From Deltaproteobacteria bacterium (GTDB lineage: Bacteria > Myxococcota_A > UBA9160 > UBA4427): DNA of 64,000 bases. The position numbers and the translations under genes are program-made. The notes under the pieces were generated by a model. The model was given only the letters and a program-made list of their open reading frames with translations, searched no databases and was not told the origin of the DNA. Below, piece by piece: positions 8,984-16,922 of this stretch (positions are counted from its first letter, which is position 1; each line of letters starts with the position of its first letter). The stretch covers positions 1-64,000 of the forward strand of contig JAJDAO010000072.1 in the NCBI GenBank assembly GCA_029261835.1, read 5' to 3'.

Positions 8984-10198
8984 ATGAGCGGATCTCGCAG
9001 CGTAACCATCACCGCCTTACTCGTCTTCTTAGTCTTGGGATTCGTCGACTCGGCAACTGGGACGCCGCCGGAGGTCGTTCGCTTCCACGGCGTGATCTCC
9101 AGCCTGGGGGGCCAGCCCGTCACTGACGGTAGCTACGTCTTTCGGGCCGCGATCTACTCGCACGCCTCAACAGGCACCGCGGTCTGGACCAGCGCGGATA
9201 CAACCGTGTCTGTCGCGGGGGGTGCGTACACCTTGACCCTGTTCCCGGCAACAACCGGGGAGCTGAGCGCGGCCTTTAGTGAATCATCTCGCTTTCTCGA
9301 GATCACAGTTGTGAGCGGGCCAGGCGGCCCAGTTAACGAGGTGCTAATGCCTAGACAGGAGATCGCCAGTGTGCCGTATGCGATGTCAACAGACAGGGCG
9401 CAGCGACTTGAGATTGGGTCCACTGGGGCGGTGCCGTGCGATGCGAACAATGAAGGTGCGGTTCGCAGTGTAGACTCCACCAGTCAGATTGAGATTTGTC
9501 GCGGAGGCGGATGGGGACCTATCGCTACGGAGTCCGGCACCTACAGCGCTGCTGTTGACGATGGCTCCGGGGGACTACTTTGCGGATGGAACCACACTCT
9601 CGATGTTGTGGCTGGCGGTGCGCAAGACGCACTGCTGTGCAGCAGCCTGGACCCTGCTGTCAGCTGTCCTGCAGGATACTTGGCGCTGCCTTTCTGCGAC
9701 ACCAACACTAATGGGTGTGGTCAACTTACTTCGTTTTGCGTCAAGGCCACGAGCAGTGCGACGTTCGGCGAGCACGGCACTCTATGCGGCTTCTACCATA
9801 GTTATGGCGGTGGTGTCGGCAACAAAGTTGAGTTGGTGACGCGCAGCCTGCCATGCGGCGGCAAGGACCTGAGCGTCCTCAATGATGAGTGTCCGACCGG
9901 ATACACGCTAGCCAAGCGTTGCGATGACAACGCCAGCGGTTGCGGTCAGCAGGTTTCCCATTGCGCAAAGACCGGATCAAGCTCAGATCCGGACGTCAGC
10001 GGAACACTGTGTGGGCTGAGCCACTTGCTGCGCAGCGAATCCCTCTACAACCAGAGTCCGATAGCGACAAACCCGGTCATCGCATGCGAAGGCCGAGATC
10101 CGAAGGTCAGCTGCCCAGCTGGGTACGCACGGATTGCCTTCTGCGATGACGACAGTCTGGGTTGCGGACAGGCCTACTACAGCTGCCGGCAGCTGTAG
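8984..10198 (+). CDS. Secreted protein with three six-cysteine modules
   Basis: A 404-residue protein. The ATG at 8984 follows AGGAGGAGGA and starts a signal peptide (ALLVFLVLGFVDSATG). Residues about 30-140 resemble a beta-rich N-terminal domain seen in many secreted bacterial proteins (RFHGVISSLGGQPVTDGSYV, then MPRQEIASVPYAM). Residues 196-404 hold three repeats of about 60-65 residues, each with GxLCGxxH, then CPxGY, then a Cys, GCGQ and a last Cys. Cysteines are at 200/219/228/238/245/252, 268/291/303/313/320/327 and 343/368/377/387/394/401, so the last three spacings (9, 6, 6) are identical. Six cysteines per module suggest three disulfides outside the cytoplasm. I do not recognise the family, and the function is unknown. 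Confidence 0.8.
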   Translation: MSGSRSVTITALLVFLVLGFVDSATGTPPEVVRFHGVISSLGGQPVTDGSYVFRAAIYSHASTGTAVWTSADTTVSVAGGAYTLTLFPATTGELSAAFSESSRFLEITVVSGPGGPVNEVLMPRQEIASVPYAMSTDRAQRLEIGSTGAVPCDANNEGAVRSVDSTSQIEICRGGGWGPIATESGTYSAAVDDGSGGLLCGWNHTLDVVAGGAQDALLCSSLDPAVSCPAGYLALPFCDTNTNGCGQLTSFCVKATSSATFGEHGTLCGFYHSYGGGVGNKVELVTRSLPCGGKDLSVLNDECPTGYTLAKRCDDNASGCGQQVSHCAKTGSSSDPDVSGTLCGLSHLLRSESLYNQSPIATNPVIACEGRDPKVSCPAGYARIAFCDDDSLGCGQAYYSCRQL

Positions 10199-10358
10199 CC
10201 AGCGCATTCTCTCCGAACAACATGTGTGCGTATAGCTGAGGAAGAGCGTGAGCGCTGCCAGGAACGACGCGTAGATGACGGGAGCGACTAGACGGCGGCG
10301 CAGTGGCGCCCGACTGGAGACCTCCTTCATGCCGACAGATGTGATTGGGAGGACCGAG

Positions 10359-11396
10359 ATGACTCGAAAGAGCGGGCGGCCGAGAGCGATCCTAGCAGCA
10401 CTCATCTGCTCCTACCTGCTGGCAATCTCCATGGGTTGCGAGGGACCGTCCAACGAGGCCGGCGAATACATGATCTGGCCACAGGCGGCACGCCTCGGCG
10501 ATTCCGTGGCGGTGCTCGTGGCCACCGAGACAGACGTGAACTGGCGCTGGCAACATCCTTACACGTTCTGGAAGAACGAAGACGTCACTATCAAACTCAC
10601 CGACGCGTTGAGCGTTTCTGCTACCGTCACCCCCTCGGCCATCATCGAGGTGCCTACCGCACTCGGAAGCAAGATGAGAGGTCCCAATCTACAGAGTTGG
10701 ACCGGGGTTGTGGCGATTTTCGAACTTCCTGGGAGCTGGAATTCAGATAGTCAATGGACCGGCGCCTTAACCGTCGAGGCGAAGCTCGGCCCCGGCGTGT
10801 TTACGTTCCTCACGAACTCACTACTTGTTACCGGAGGCGGCGGTTCAGCTACGCAGTTCGGGACGTCTGGGCCGATAGAGGCCTTCCAGCTAAAGCCGAT
10901 GGTCCGATTGAGACCGAACTGGGACCCGACCAACAATGGCGGCTTCGACCCGAGCTGGAATATCGGCGCGTTGGAGTTCACACTGATCTACACGCTTCCG
11001 GCTGGAGGAGGCTGGAGTGTGTCCAATCCTCAGCCGCTCCCGAATGGCGATGCCCCCACCGCGCTCGTCATGGCGGGCCCTGAGGAGACGGATGCGACCA
11101 CGAAGCGGTGGAAGATCACGCTTCTCAAACCGGAGGGCTTTTCGATTCCGGCTACGCTAGCGGGTTGCAGTGGGGGGTTCTGCTTTTCGGGCCGCTGGCC
11201 GCTAATTGACGTTATCTTCGCCAAGAATTCAGGAACACGCCCCGACGGCCAACCTGTATTCGAGCTCTCTGACTTCGGAATTGAAGACATGAAGGTGTTT
11301 GACCCCGACGGAAACCTCTTGAATGCGGCTTCAAACCCGAGTCTCGGGTACTTCTGGCCGTTCCCGGTGAACAATCTGTCCGAGTCCGGGGTTTAG
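10359..11396 (+). CDS. Putative lipoprotein of unknown function
   Basis: A 345-residue protein. The ATG at 10359 follows GGGAGGA with 5-bp spacing and opens a lipoprotein signal ending LLAISMGCEG, with the lipidated Cys near residue 26. Upstream in-frame ATGs (10275, 10329) would place the signal far from the N-terminus. The mature part looks like an all-beta surface or periplasmic protein: alternating hydrophobic segments, many Trp/Pro/Gly, and a CSGGFC pair near the C-terminal third. No catalytic motif is visible. It lies 160 bp after the Cys-rich secreted protein on the same strand, and that gap shows no feature. Confidence 0.7.
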   Translation: MTRKSGRPRAILAALICSYLLAISMGCEGPSNEAGEYMIWPQAARLGDSVAVLVATETDVNWRWQHPYTFWKNEDVTIKLTDALSVSATVTPSAIIEVPTALGSKMRGPNLQSWTGVVAIFELPGSWNSDSQWTGALTVEAKLGPGVFTFLTNSLLVTGGGGSATQFGTSGPIEAFQLKPMVRLRPNWDPTNNGGFDPSWNIGALEFTLIYTLPAGGGWSVSNPQPLPNGDAPTALVMAGPEETDATTKRWKITLLKPEGFSIPATLAGCSGGFCFSGRWPLIDVIFAKNSGTRPDGQPVFELSDFGIEDMKVFDPDGNLLNAASNPSLGYFWPFPVNNLSESGV

Positions 11397-11425
11397 AGAC
11401 TGAACCGGGCAAAACCCTCGGTGGC

Positions 11426-11447
11426 GAGATATTGTCAAATATTGGGG
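11426..11447. mobile_element. IS256-family terminal inverted repeat
   Basis: The stretch containing GATATTGTCAAATATT closely matches the end sequence typical of IS256-family elements (ends related to TTGACAATATC). It lies 12 bp beyond the stop codon of the transposase fragment, where the right end of such an element should be. No matching left end is seen upstream of the fragment. Confidence 0.55.
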
Positions 11448-11459
11448 ATCGGAATCGGA

Positions 11460-11996
11460 TCAGGCAACGATCTTCCGTCCCTCCTGAGTGTCGTTCACGA
11501 TGGAGTCTCCATCAACGAACTTCGTTCCTTCCAGAAGCTCTTGGACGAGCTGTGGGCTGCGGATGCGACGCCAACGCTTCTGTGCCATTGCGAGCAACTT
11601 GAACGCCATCGTCAGACCCTTGCCCCGCGAGCCCGCCCCCTTTGTGACCCGCTGACGGAGTCTCACCGTCGCGAACGCCGACTCGGTGACGTTCGTACTT
11701 CGAATCGATTGCCAGTGCGCCGCGGGGAAGTCAGAGAACGTGAGCAGCTTCTCGCGATCTCGTAGCAACGAGGCAACGGCCTTGGGGTACCTGTCCTCGT
11801 ACTCTTGGACGGACTTGGCAAGCTGCTCCTCCGCGATCTCCTTCGTTTCGGCCTTGAAGATCTCATGGAGCTGACTCTTCGCCCTCGGCTGCAGCCGCTT
11901 CGGAAGCTTGTCGAGCACGTTGGCCAGTCGATGGACCCAACAGCGCTTGGCCTGCCCCCTTAGAGCGAGCCAGGGTCTATCGTAGGATCCGGCCAA
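11460..11996 (-). pseudogene. IS256-family transposase, 3' fragment
   Basis: About 178 codons of the C-terminal half of an IS256 (mutator-type) transposase. Recognisable family blocks are RCWVHRLANVLDKLPKRLQP, YPKAVASLLRDREKLL, DFPAAHWQSIRSTNVTESAF (with the third acidic catalytic residue, the E of TES), ATVRLRQRVTKG and KRWRRIRSPQL. The N-terminal half with the first two catalytic aspartates is missing: homology stops near 11996 and the sequence beyond belongs to an unrelated GFA-family fragment. This copy cannot transpose on its own. With the adjacent terminal repeat it marks an old insertion that later lost its left part. Confidence 0.85.
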
Positions 11997-12064
11997 CTCG
12001 GGGGCTTGCCCTTTCGCAGGACCTCAGTCATCGCCATGGTCGATGCCGTTGCGGCGATGCTCGA

Positions 12065-12244
12065 TCAGCGCCCCTTGCTGAGCTGTGGAAGATCGTCGTT
12101 GATGTCATACCACGGGGCCTTGAGCTCGACGAAGATGTGCCTGTCTGGCATGACCCCTGCGCCGTCGTCGAGGCTGCCGGCCGGAATCTCGAACCAAGTC
12201 ACACTCCCGGGTGGACACGCGTCCGCCCGCCGGGCGAGTCGCGG
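12065..12244 (-). pseudogene. GFA/CENP-V-family protein, C-terminal fragment
   Basis: An open stretch of 59 codons without a start codon, bounded upstream by a TAG in frame. Its translation runs VTWFEIPAGSLDDGAGVMPD, RHIFVELKAPWYDINDDLPQ, then LSKGR and stop. This is the usual C-terminus of glutathione-dependent formaldehyde-activating (GFA-like) zinc proteins, where a G(S/T)LDD...HIFV...KAPW...DDLPQ pattern is typical. The zinc-binding N-terminal part is absent. It adjoins the truncated IS256 transposase, so both were probably cut in the same rearrangement. Confidence 0.6.
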
Positions 12245-12385
12245 CTATGACCTCGCACCACTCTACACTCGACGGCTGCTGGCCGAAGCCCTGGGCAACG
12301 AGCGAATTCCGTAGCAGCGAGCATGCAGGCCAGACCGGATCGTGTTGCGCGAAATGCACGCGTTGTGCGAAACTTCAAAGCCAAT

Positions 12386-13291
12386 ATGCAGCGGCGAATC
12401 GTGCTCTCCCTGGTTTCGCTCGTCGTCCTTCTCGCAGTCACCGAGCTCGGACTGCAGCTGCTCGCCCACGTCGCGAGAGAGCGTTTTAGCAGCAACTCAG
12501 AATCGGAGGGGAGTGGCGACGGGATCCGCATCCTCTGCGTCGGCGACTCGCACACCTTCGGCGCCAGCATTCCGCCGAGTGGAGCCTATCCGGTGCAGCT
12601 CGCCTCCAGACTGCAGCGCCGATACGCACCGCGAAACGTCGATGTCATCAACCACGGCTTCCCCGGTGTCAACACGGCCTTCGTCGCGCTTCGCCTCGAG
12701 GCCCAGCTCGCAGAGATCCGGCCACACGCGGTGATCGTCTGGGTGGGAACCAACAATCGCTGGAACTCGCTCGAGACAGAGTCCTGGGATGAAGCCGGGC
12801 CGCTACGCGCGCTGGATCGAGCGCTGCTTCGGCTGAAGCTCTACCGGCTCGCCAAGGTATGGTGGATACACAGGACGGCAGCCGAGAACGATTCGCCGGA
12901 CTCCCACCCCACGCAGGGCATGCCGATCGAGCGACGGGCGCGACGACTCGACAACAGCGAGGTGGAGTTCGGCATTCGGCACGACATGGAGCAGATGGTC
13001 GCAATTGCACGGGCCGCCGCCACGCCGATCATCTTCCTCACCTATCCACTGTCCCAAATGAACGGACCCAACGCTGCGATCGTGTCCAACGGGCGTCGTC
13101 TCGGCGTTCCCGTGCTCGCCACCGCCGGCGACTACGCGCGCGCGCTGAAAGACGGCCACAGCCACACCGACCTCATCATCTACAAGGCGGGGCCCCATCC
13201 AACCGGTCTTCTGTATGGCTACATCGCCGGATCTCTTGCGCCGCTGGTAGCCGATGCGATCCGAGACGCCATCCCGCCGCCCGTGTCTTGA
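12386..13291 (+). CDS. SGNH/GDSL-family hydrolase with N-terminal membrane anchor
   Basis: A 301-residue protein. The chosen ATG gives MQRRIVLSLVSLVVLLAV, one N-terminal hydrophobic segment that anchors or exports the protein; an earlier in-frame ATG (12323) adds a charged stretch and cannot be excluded. SGNH motifs follow: block I CVGDSHTFGAS (Ser nucleophile, about residue 53), a Gly in block II (NHGFPGVNT), block III VGTNNRWN with the oxyanion Asn, and a late HPTG that could supply the catalytic His. The family hydrolyses esters, often O-acetyl groups on glycans. The substrate here is unknown. It stands between mobile-element remnants. Confidence 0.85.
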   Translation: MQRRIVLSLVSLVVLLAVTELGLQLLAHVARERFSSNSESEGSGDGIRILCVGDSHTFGASIPPSGAYPVQLASRLQRRYAPRNVDVINHGFPGVNTAFVALRLEAQLAEIRPHAVIVWVGTNNRWNSLETESWDEAGPLRALDRALLRLKLYRLAKVWWIHRTAAENDSPDSHPTQGMPIERRARRLDNSEVEFGIRHDMEQMVAIARAAATPIIFLTYPLSQMNGPNAAIVSNGRRLGVPVLATAGDYARALKDGHSHTDLIIYKAGPHPTGLLYGYIAGSLAPLVADAIRDAIPPPVS

Positions 13292-13440
13292 GGCGGAGCT
13301 CGTCTGGCCACCGCGCAGACCTCCGTGGAACCGAAGCAGATTCGGACTGCTGCGCGCAAGCTCCGCCCGTCCCGGCCATCAACGTCGCCCTGCTCAGGGC
13401 TGAGCGAATCAAGCCCCCTTTTCAGCAAAGGCACCCCGTA

Positions 13441-13997
13441 TCGAGGCAGAGAAGAACGGGGCGATGGGGGCGCTGCGCCCGAACGGCTCCGCCGTGCCGA
13501 GATGGCAGCGCTTGATTTCGAGGACTACGACCACGAGATCGGCGAGCTCCGAGTTCGCCGCGGGAAGGGGCGCAAGGCGCGCCTGGTCCACGTCTCTACC
13601 GGCTGCCGGGCTGCTCTGGACGGATTGGCTCGATGAGCGTGGAGACGATGCTGGGCCGCTCCTGTGCCCTCTGAATCGAGGCGGAACGATCACGCTACGC
13701 CGCATCTCCGACCACGTCGTCTTCGTCGTCTGCCGCAAGCGTGCCGAGCAAGCGGGCATCCAGCCCTTCAGTCCCCACGACATGCGCCGCACGTTCATCG
13801 GCGACCTACTCGACGCTGGCGCCGACATCAGCGTCGCCCAGTAGCTTGCCGGGCATGCCTCTGTGTCCACGACCCAAGGCTACGACCGAAGACCCGAGGA
13901 GGAGAAACGGGAGGCCGCAGGGCTGCTGCACTTCCCGTATGTCGCCAGGCGAGTGCCTGGGACGCCAAACACCAATGGAGGAGAGAGCAATGAGTGA
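13441..13997 (+). pseudogene. Tyrosine recombinase (integrase) remnant with frameshift and amber stop
   Basis: C-terminal catalytic domain of a phage-integrase-type tyrosine recombinase, split into three pieces. Frame one (to 13636) carries RLRRAEMAALDFEDYD (Arg I) and LRVRRGKGRKARLVHV (the beta-hairpin Lys). A shift near 13620-13636 leads into a second frame with FSPHDMRRTFIGDLLDAGAD (the HxxR motif). A TAG at 13842-13844 then interrupts [19 protein letters not shown], whose last residues hold the third His and the nucleophile Tyr. All catalytic residues are still encoded, so the damage is recent: one indel and one point mutation. The N-terminal core-binding domain is missing. The restored frame would run past the start of the next gene (13990). 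Confidence 0.85.
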
Positions 13998-14427
13998 ACC
14001 CCACAAGCTCATCATCATGCCGCTGCCCGAGGGTGGCGAGACATCGCCGGAAGAAGCACAGCGATGGCTTGAGGAGGATTTCCCTGCCTACCAGGGTGTA
14101 ATCATCGGCGCCGTCAGCGGTACGGAGGACACACAAGAGCGCGATTCTCTGAGCTTTCTCGCCATAGACATCACGACCATGGTCAAGGCCTGCGCTGAGG
14201 CAATCAGGCGTCGCAGGCCGACGGAGTTTCGGCGTCAGCACTTGCCAATTGGGCGCTTGGAGCACGAGGAATGGAAGAACGATACCCGGACTCTTTCTCG
14301 GCTCGTCGCCACCGAGAAGGCAACCCGGCACAGTACGGGGCCCTTCAACTGGGCCTACGACCAACTGGCGACCGAACTCGTGCACCGGCTCGAAGTTGAA
14401 GAGCAGCGGCAGAAGGAGGCAGCGTGA
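13990..14427 (+). CDS. Hypothetical protein, first gene of an overlapping four-gene unit
   Basis: A 145-residue protein I do not recognise. The ATG at 13990 follows GGAGGAG and lies inside the end of the recombinase reading frame, so it was probably translated by coupling to that gene. The protein is soluble, charged and mostly helical in appearance, with a basic middle ([17 protein letters not shown]) and a Glu/Gln-rich C-terminal helix ([16 protein letters not shown]). There is no signal peptide or membrane segment. Its stop overlaps the next start (TGATG). Its place behind an integrase suggests mobile-element cargo. Confidence 0.7.
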   Translation: MSEPHKLIIMPLPEGGETSPEEAQRWLEEDFPAYQGVIIGAVSGTEDTQERDSLSFLAIDITTMVKACAEAIRRRRPTEFRRQHLPIGRLEHEEWKNDTRTLSRLVATEKATRHSTGPFNWAYDQLATELVHRLEVEEQRQKEAA

Positions 14428-14906
14428 TGGGCGAAGGCGGGCTCATGGGGATGCCGAAGCTCGTTGATGAGATCACACCAGAGAGCGTGCCTGAGCTTCT
14501 CGAGAAGTTGAAGCCATGGGGAGAGGAGCTGCCCGTAGCGATGGGTGCGACCAGTGACCGCCGTGCACGTGGGTCGGTCGGGTACACGATGAACGACCTA
14601 CTCGGTCTGTATCAGGGCTGCTGTGCGGTTCTCCTCGGCGGCAAGGCGGTGTCCGTGAACGAGTGGACCGAGCCCAGTAGCGAGGATCTGGCATCGGTCA
14701 TCGCGGAGTTTGGCTGTGGCACGGACAGACCAGACCCTGCAGTACTGGAGGGCTTGGTCTTGCTCATGGCTCGGGTCGCCAACCGGGAGCAGGAGAGCGC
14801 CTGTGAGAGCGCTCATGAGGCTGCTCGCAAAGAGTGCCAGGAGACGATGAGGACCGCGCTCGAGGCCTCTGTGGCCAATGCATCCAACGCAGAGGCACCC
14901 GCGTGA
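14427..14906 (+). CDS. Hypothetical protein, second gene of the unit
   Basis: A 159-residue protein of unknown family. The ATG shares one base with the previous stop; a GTG three bases earlier is also possible. It is acidic, probably helical and cytoplasmic, with a segment MNDLLGLYQGCCAVLLGGKA near residue 50 and an alanine/glutamate-rich, possibly coiled-coil C-terminus. No catalytic signature is visible. The end overlaps the next gene by four bases (GTGA), as in compact, co-translated operons. Confidence 0.7.
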   Translation: MGEGGLMGMPKLVDEITPESVPELLEKLKPWGEELPVAMGATSDRRARGSVGYTMNDLLGLYQGCCAVLLGGKAVSVNEWTEPSSEDLASVIAEFGCGTDRPDPAVLEGLVLLMARVANREQESACESAHEAARKECQETMRTALEASVANASNAEAPA

Positions 14907-15469
14907 CGTCCCCACCGCAACCAAGTCCGGCCAGGGCCTTGGGCCATGGGGGTAGCGTTCCGCTCTGTGAGCGTGCTGAGCAAATGCTAACCGAGGCCCT
15001 GGACCGGCAGCGGCGGGAGGTCGAAGAACGCCTGGAGCGTTGCGCCCCCATCGAGCAGGTGATGTTGGTTTCCCTCTGGAGCCTGTGGCACTGCAAGGTG
15101 GCGGAGAATCTCTACGGGATGCACGCCACACTCGAAGAGGGGCAGTTCGGCGGCGGACGGTACGGCGTAGTGGTTGAGCTGCAGAAGGCGGTTTACACCG
15201 GAGGGGCGCGGTACCGGGCCGACTTCTTCGTCTATGTGGTCGAGTCCCACGAGAAGCGCCGCACGCTGCGGTCCCCCTTGGTTGTCGAGGTGGACGGCCA
15301 TGCGTTCCACGAGCAGACTCGATTTCAAGCGGCCAGCGACAAGCGGCGCGACCGGGCGATGGTCGCGGAGGGCTTTCGGGTCGTGCGGTTCGCCGGCTCC
15401 GAGGTCTACGATCAGCCGGAGCAGTGTGCGGGGGAGGTGGATGGGTTGATGAGGGGAAGGGCCGGATGA
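14903..15469 (+). CDS. DUF559-like PD-(D/E)xK-type endonuclease
   Basis: A 188-residue protein; the GTG start overlaps the preceding stop by four bases. The C-terminal half has the pattern of the DUF559/very-short-patch-repair-like nuclease group: RADFFV (D107), VVEVDGHAFHEQ (E129, D131), then SDKRRDRAMVAEGFRVVRF (D146, RDR 149-151) and GSEVYDQPEQCA. In that group these residues build a metal-dependent endonuclease core of the restriction-enzyme fold. The N-terminal half is helical and carries LWSLWHCKVAENLYG. It could be a repair, restriction or element-associated nuclease; the context of integrase remnant and unknown partners favours mobile-element or defence cargo. Confidence 0.75.
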   Translation: MTSPPQPSPARALGHGGSVPLCERAEQMLTEALDRQRREVEERLERCAPIEQVMLVSLWSLWHCKVAENLYGMHATLEEGQFGGGRYGVVVELQKAVYTGGARYRADFFVYVVESHEKRRTLRSPLVVEVDGHAFHEQTRFQAASDKRRDRAMVAEGFRVVRFAGSEVYDQPEQCAGEVDGLMRGRAG

Positions 15470-15648
15470 AGACGGATTTCTCTCGCGTGGCGCACCATGA
15501 GGCCGGGCACGCCGTTACGGACCTGCTGCTCAATAGCGCGCTGCTCGGTTCGGTCACCATTGTGCCGGACGACGAGCGGGTCACCACCTCCGTCTGCTCA
15601 CGCAGGGAATTGGAAGCTCCGAGAACTCCTAAGCTCATCGCCCTCTGA
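15466..15648 (+). CDS. Short HEAGH-motif protein (M41-like metallopeptidase N-terminus)
   Basis: A 60-residue protein whose ATG overlaps the nuclease stop by four bases (ATGA). It begins RVAHHEAGHAVTDLLLN, with the zinc-binding HExxH (H11, E12, H15) in the HEAGH form typical of FtsH-type M41 peptidases, followed by SVTIVPDD, also typical. The family needs a further acidic ligand well downstream, but this frame ends after EAPRTPKLIAL. The gene is therefore probably truncated, by a frameshift or by the junction that brought in the hairpin just downstream. A very short HEAGH protein with an accessory role is the alternative. Confidence 0.65.
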   Translation: MKTDFSRVAHHEAGHAVTDLLLNSALLGSVTIVPDDERVTTSVCSRRELEAPRTPKLIAL

Positions 15649-15671
15649 CGCCAGCCGGGGTGAGAATACCC

Positions 15672-15699
15672 CTCCCGACTGTGATTCAGCAGTCGGGAG
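15672..15699 (+). terminator. Strong hairpin closing the mobile operon
   Basis: CTCCCGACTG (15672-15681) pairs perfectly with CAGTCGGGAG (15690-15699) around an 8-base loop. Only a short TTCT follows, so it is a weak intrinsic terminator at best. A 10-bp perfect stem this close to a truncated gene could also be the end of a small transposable element. Confidence 0.5.
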
Positions 15700-15792
15700 T
15701 TCTGATCGAGCCACCGCTAGTAGAGCGGATCTCATGACGTGAACCGGCCTTCGTTGGTTCGGCAATGAGTGTCTTGCGTTAGAGAGCCAGCT

Positions 15793-15933
15793 TCATGCTT
15801 GGGCATTCTCTTCCATCGCCCCAAACAAGATGGTGAGAAGGCCCCACTCCTGAGGAGGCTGACTCTTGCGCGTGCCATTCTTCAGAACAATGTCGAAATA
15901 CTCTGACACTTGCTTGGGTTCGGAGACACTCAG
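15793..15933 (-). pseudogene. Possible gene fragment
   Basis: A 46-codon open stretch without a start codon and with a stop just upstream. Its translation is protein-like (EPKQVSEYFDIVLKNGTRKS, then PPQEWGLLTILFGAMEENAQ), unlike the biased shadows around it. It may be the 3' end of a lost gene. I do not recognise the family and the support is only compositional. Confidence 0.3.
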
Positions 15934-16002
15934 CAGTATGAGGTCGTTTCAAGTTCCTCCACTCCATTGGCACAGTTGCAGCTGATGCAGGGGCCTTCCG
16001 TG

Positions 16003-16806
16003 ATGAGGGTCTTCCCCTTATTGCTGATTGTTCTGCTTGCGGGAGAGCGAGCAGCCTTGGCTCTACCGAATCGGGTGCTACTGATCGGGGACTCCATTAC
16101 CGCGGGAGTGGTTTCGGGTGCCGGTGGGGAGGCGTATGCGAGTGTGCTCCCGGCTCTCCTCGGGGATGACTACGAGGTCGTCAACGCGGGATGCGGCGGG
16201 GCGTCGTCTTGGGACTGGACGCTGAGCCGGCCCAGCGCCCTGTGCGGAGGGTACGGCGTTCTTCCTGGAAGCATGTACGAGGTTATGGCTGCGCCGAATC
16301 TCCCGGCCGAGATCGTTTCCATCATGTTGGGGACGAACGATGCGAGCGGCTTCTATGAGCCACAGCCTGTTCCGGTCGCAGAGTATCGCAGTGCGCTCGA
16401 GGAGATCGTCGGGCTCGTTCTGGCCGAAGGGGCGGAGAAGGTGATCCTGATGCCCCCCCCCGATCACATTTGGGGCGATCCGACCAGGCGCACTCGCCTG
16501 ATCGGATATCGCGCCGAGATTCTCGACTTGTGTGTCGTGACTGCTGGTGTGGTTTGTGGACCAGACGTGTTCATGTTGTTGGATCTGGCTCGTGACTTCG
16601 AGAATTGGAACCTGCATCCCAATGCTCGCGGCCACCGCGCCATCGCCGAGGCTCTCGCCGGAACCATCATGGCGATTCCTGAGCCTGCCCCCATTGCGTT
16701 TCTGGGATTGGGCTTTGCCGCTATCGGATGGTGGCGCCGTCAGCGGGGCTGTCGCTCTCAGCGAGAGACCTCTTTCGCGCCTCCAACTCCGCAGTCACAA
16801 CCATAG
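16003..16806 (+). CDS. Secreted SGNH hydrolase with PEP-CTERM sorting tail
   Basis: A 267-residue protein. The ATG at 16003 starts a signal peptide (MRVFPLLLIVLLAGERAALA). SGNH blocks are LLIGDSITAG (Ser nucleophile), NAGCGGASS, MLGTNDAS and NLHPNARGH (catalytic Asp/His region). The C-terminus has IPEPAPIAFLGLGFAAIGWW followed by RRQRG: a PEP motif, a hydrophobic span and an arginine cluster. This is the PEP-CTERM signal that an exosortase cleaves to sort proteins to the envelope or exopolysaccharide. A roughly 25-residue extension follows the basic cluster, which is longer than usual. The substrate is unknown; such hydrolases often deacetylate or modify exported polysaccharide. No exosortase is in the window. 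Confidence 0.88.
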   Translation: MRVFPLLLIVLLAGERAALALPNRVLLIGDSITAGVVSGAGGEAYASVLPALLGDDYEVVNAGCGGASSWDWTLSRPSALCGGYGVLPGSMYEVMAAPNLPAEIVSIMLGTNDASGFYEPQPVPVAEYRSALEEIVGLVLAEGAEKVILMPPPDHIWGDPTRRTRLIGYRAEILDLCVVTAGVVCGPDVFMLLDLARDFENWNLHPNARGHRAIAEALAGTIMAIPEPAPIAFLGLGFAAIGWWRRQRGCRSQRETSFAPPTPQSQP

Positions 16807-16922
16807 TGGACCAAGACACGAATCCGAGTAGCAATCAAGAAGCCTTGATCGCCACCATTGTACGTCGTCGAAGTATTTCGGACTTGAGATGCCTCCGCTA
16901 AGAGACGGTCTTGGATTCCTTC

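Noticed and set aside
15672-15699. Integron attC site
   Set aside because: The strong hairpin lacks the paired core sites (GTTRRRY and its complement) and extrahelical-base pattern of attC sites.
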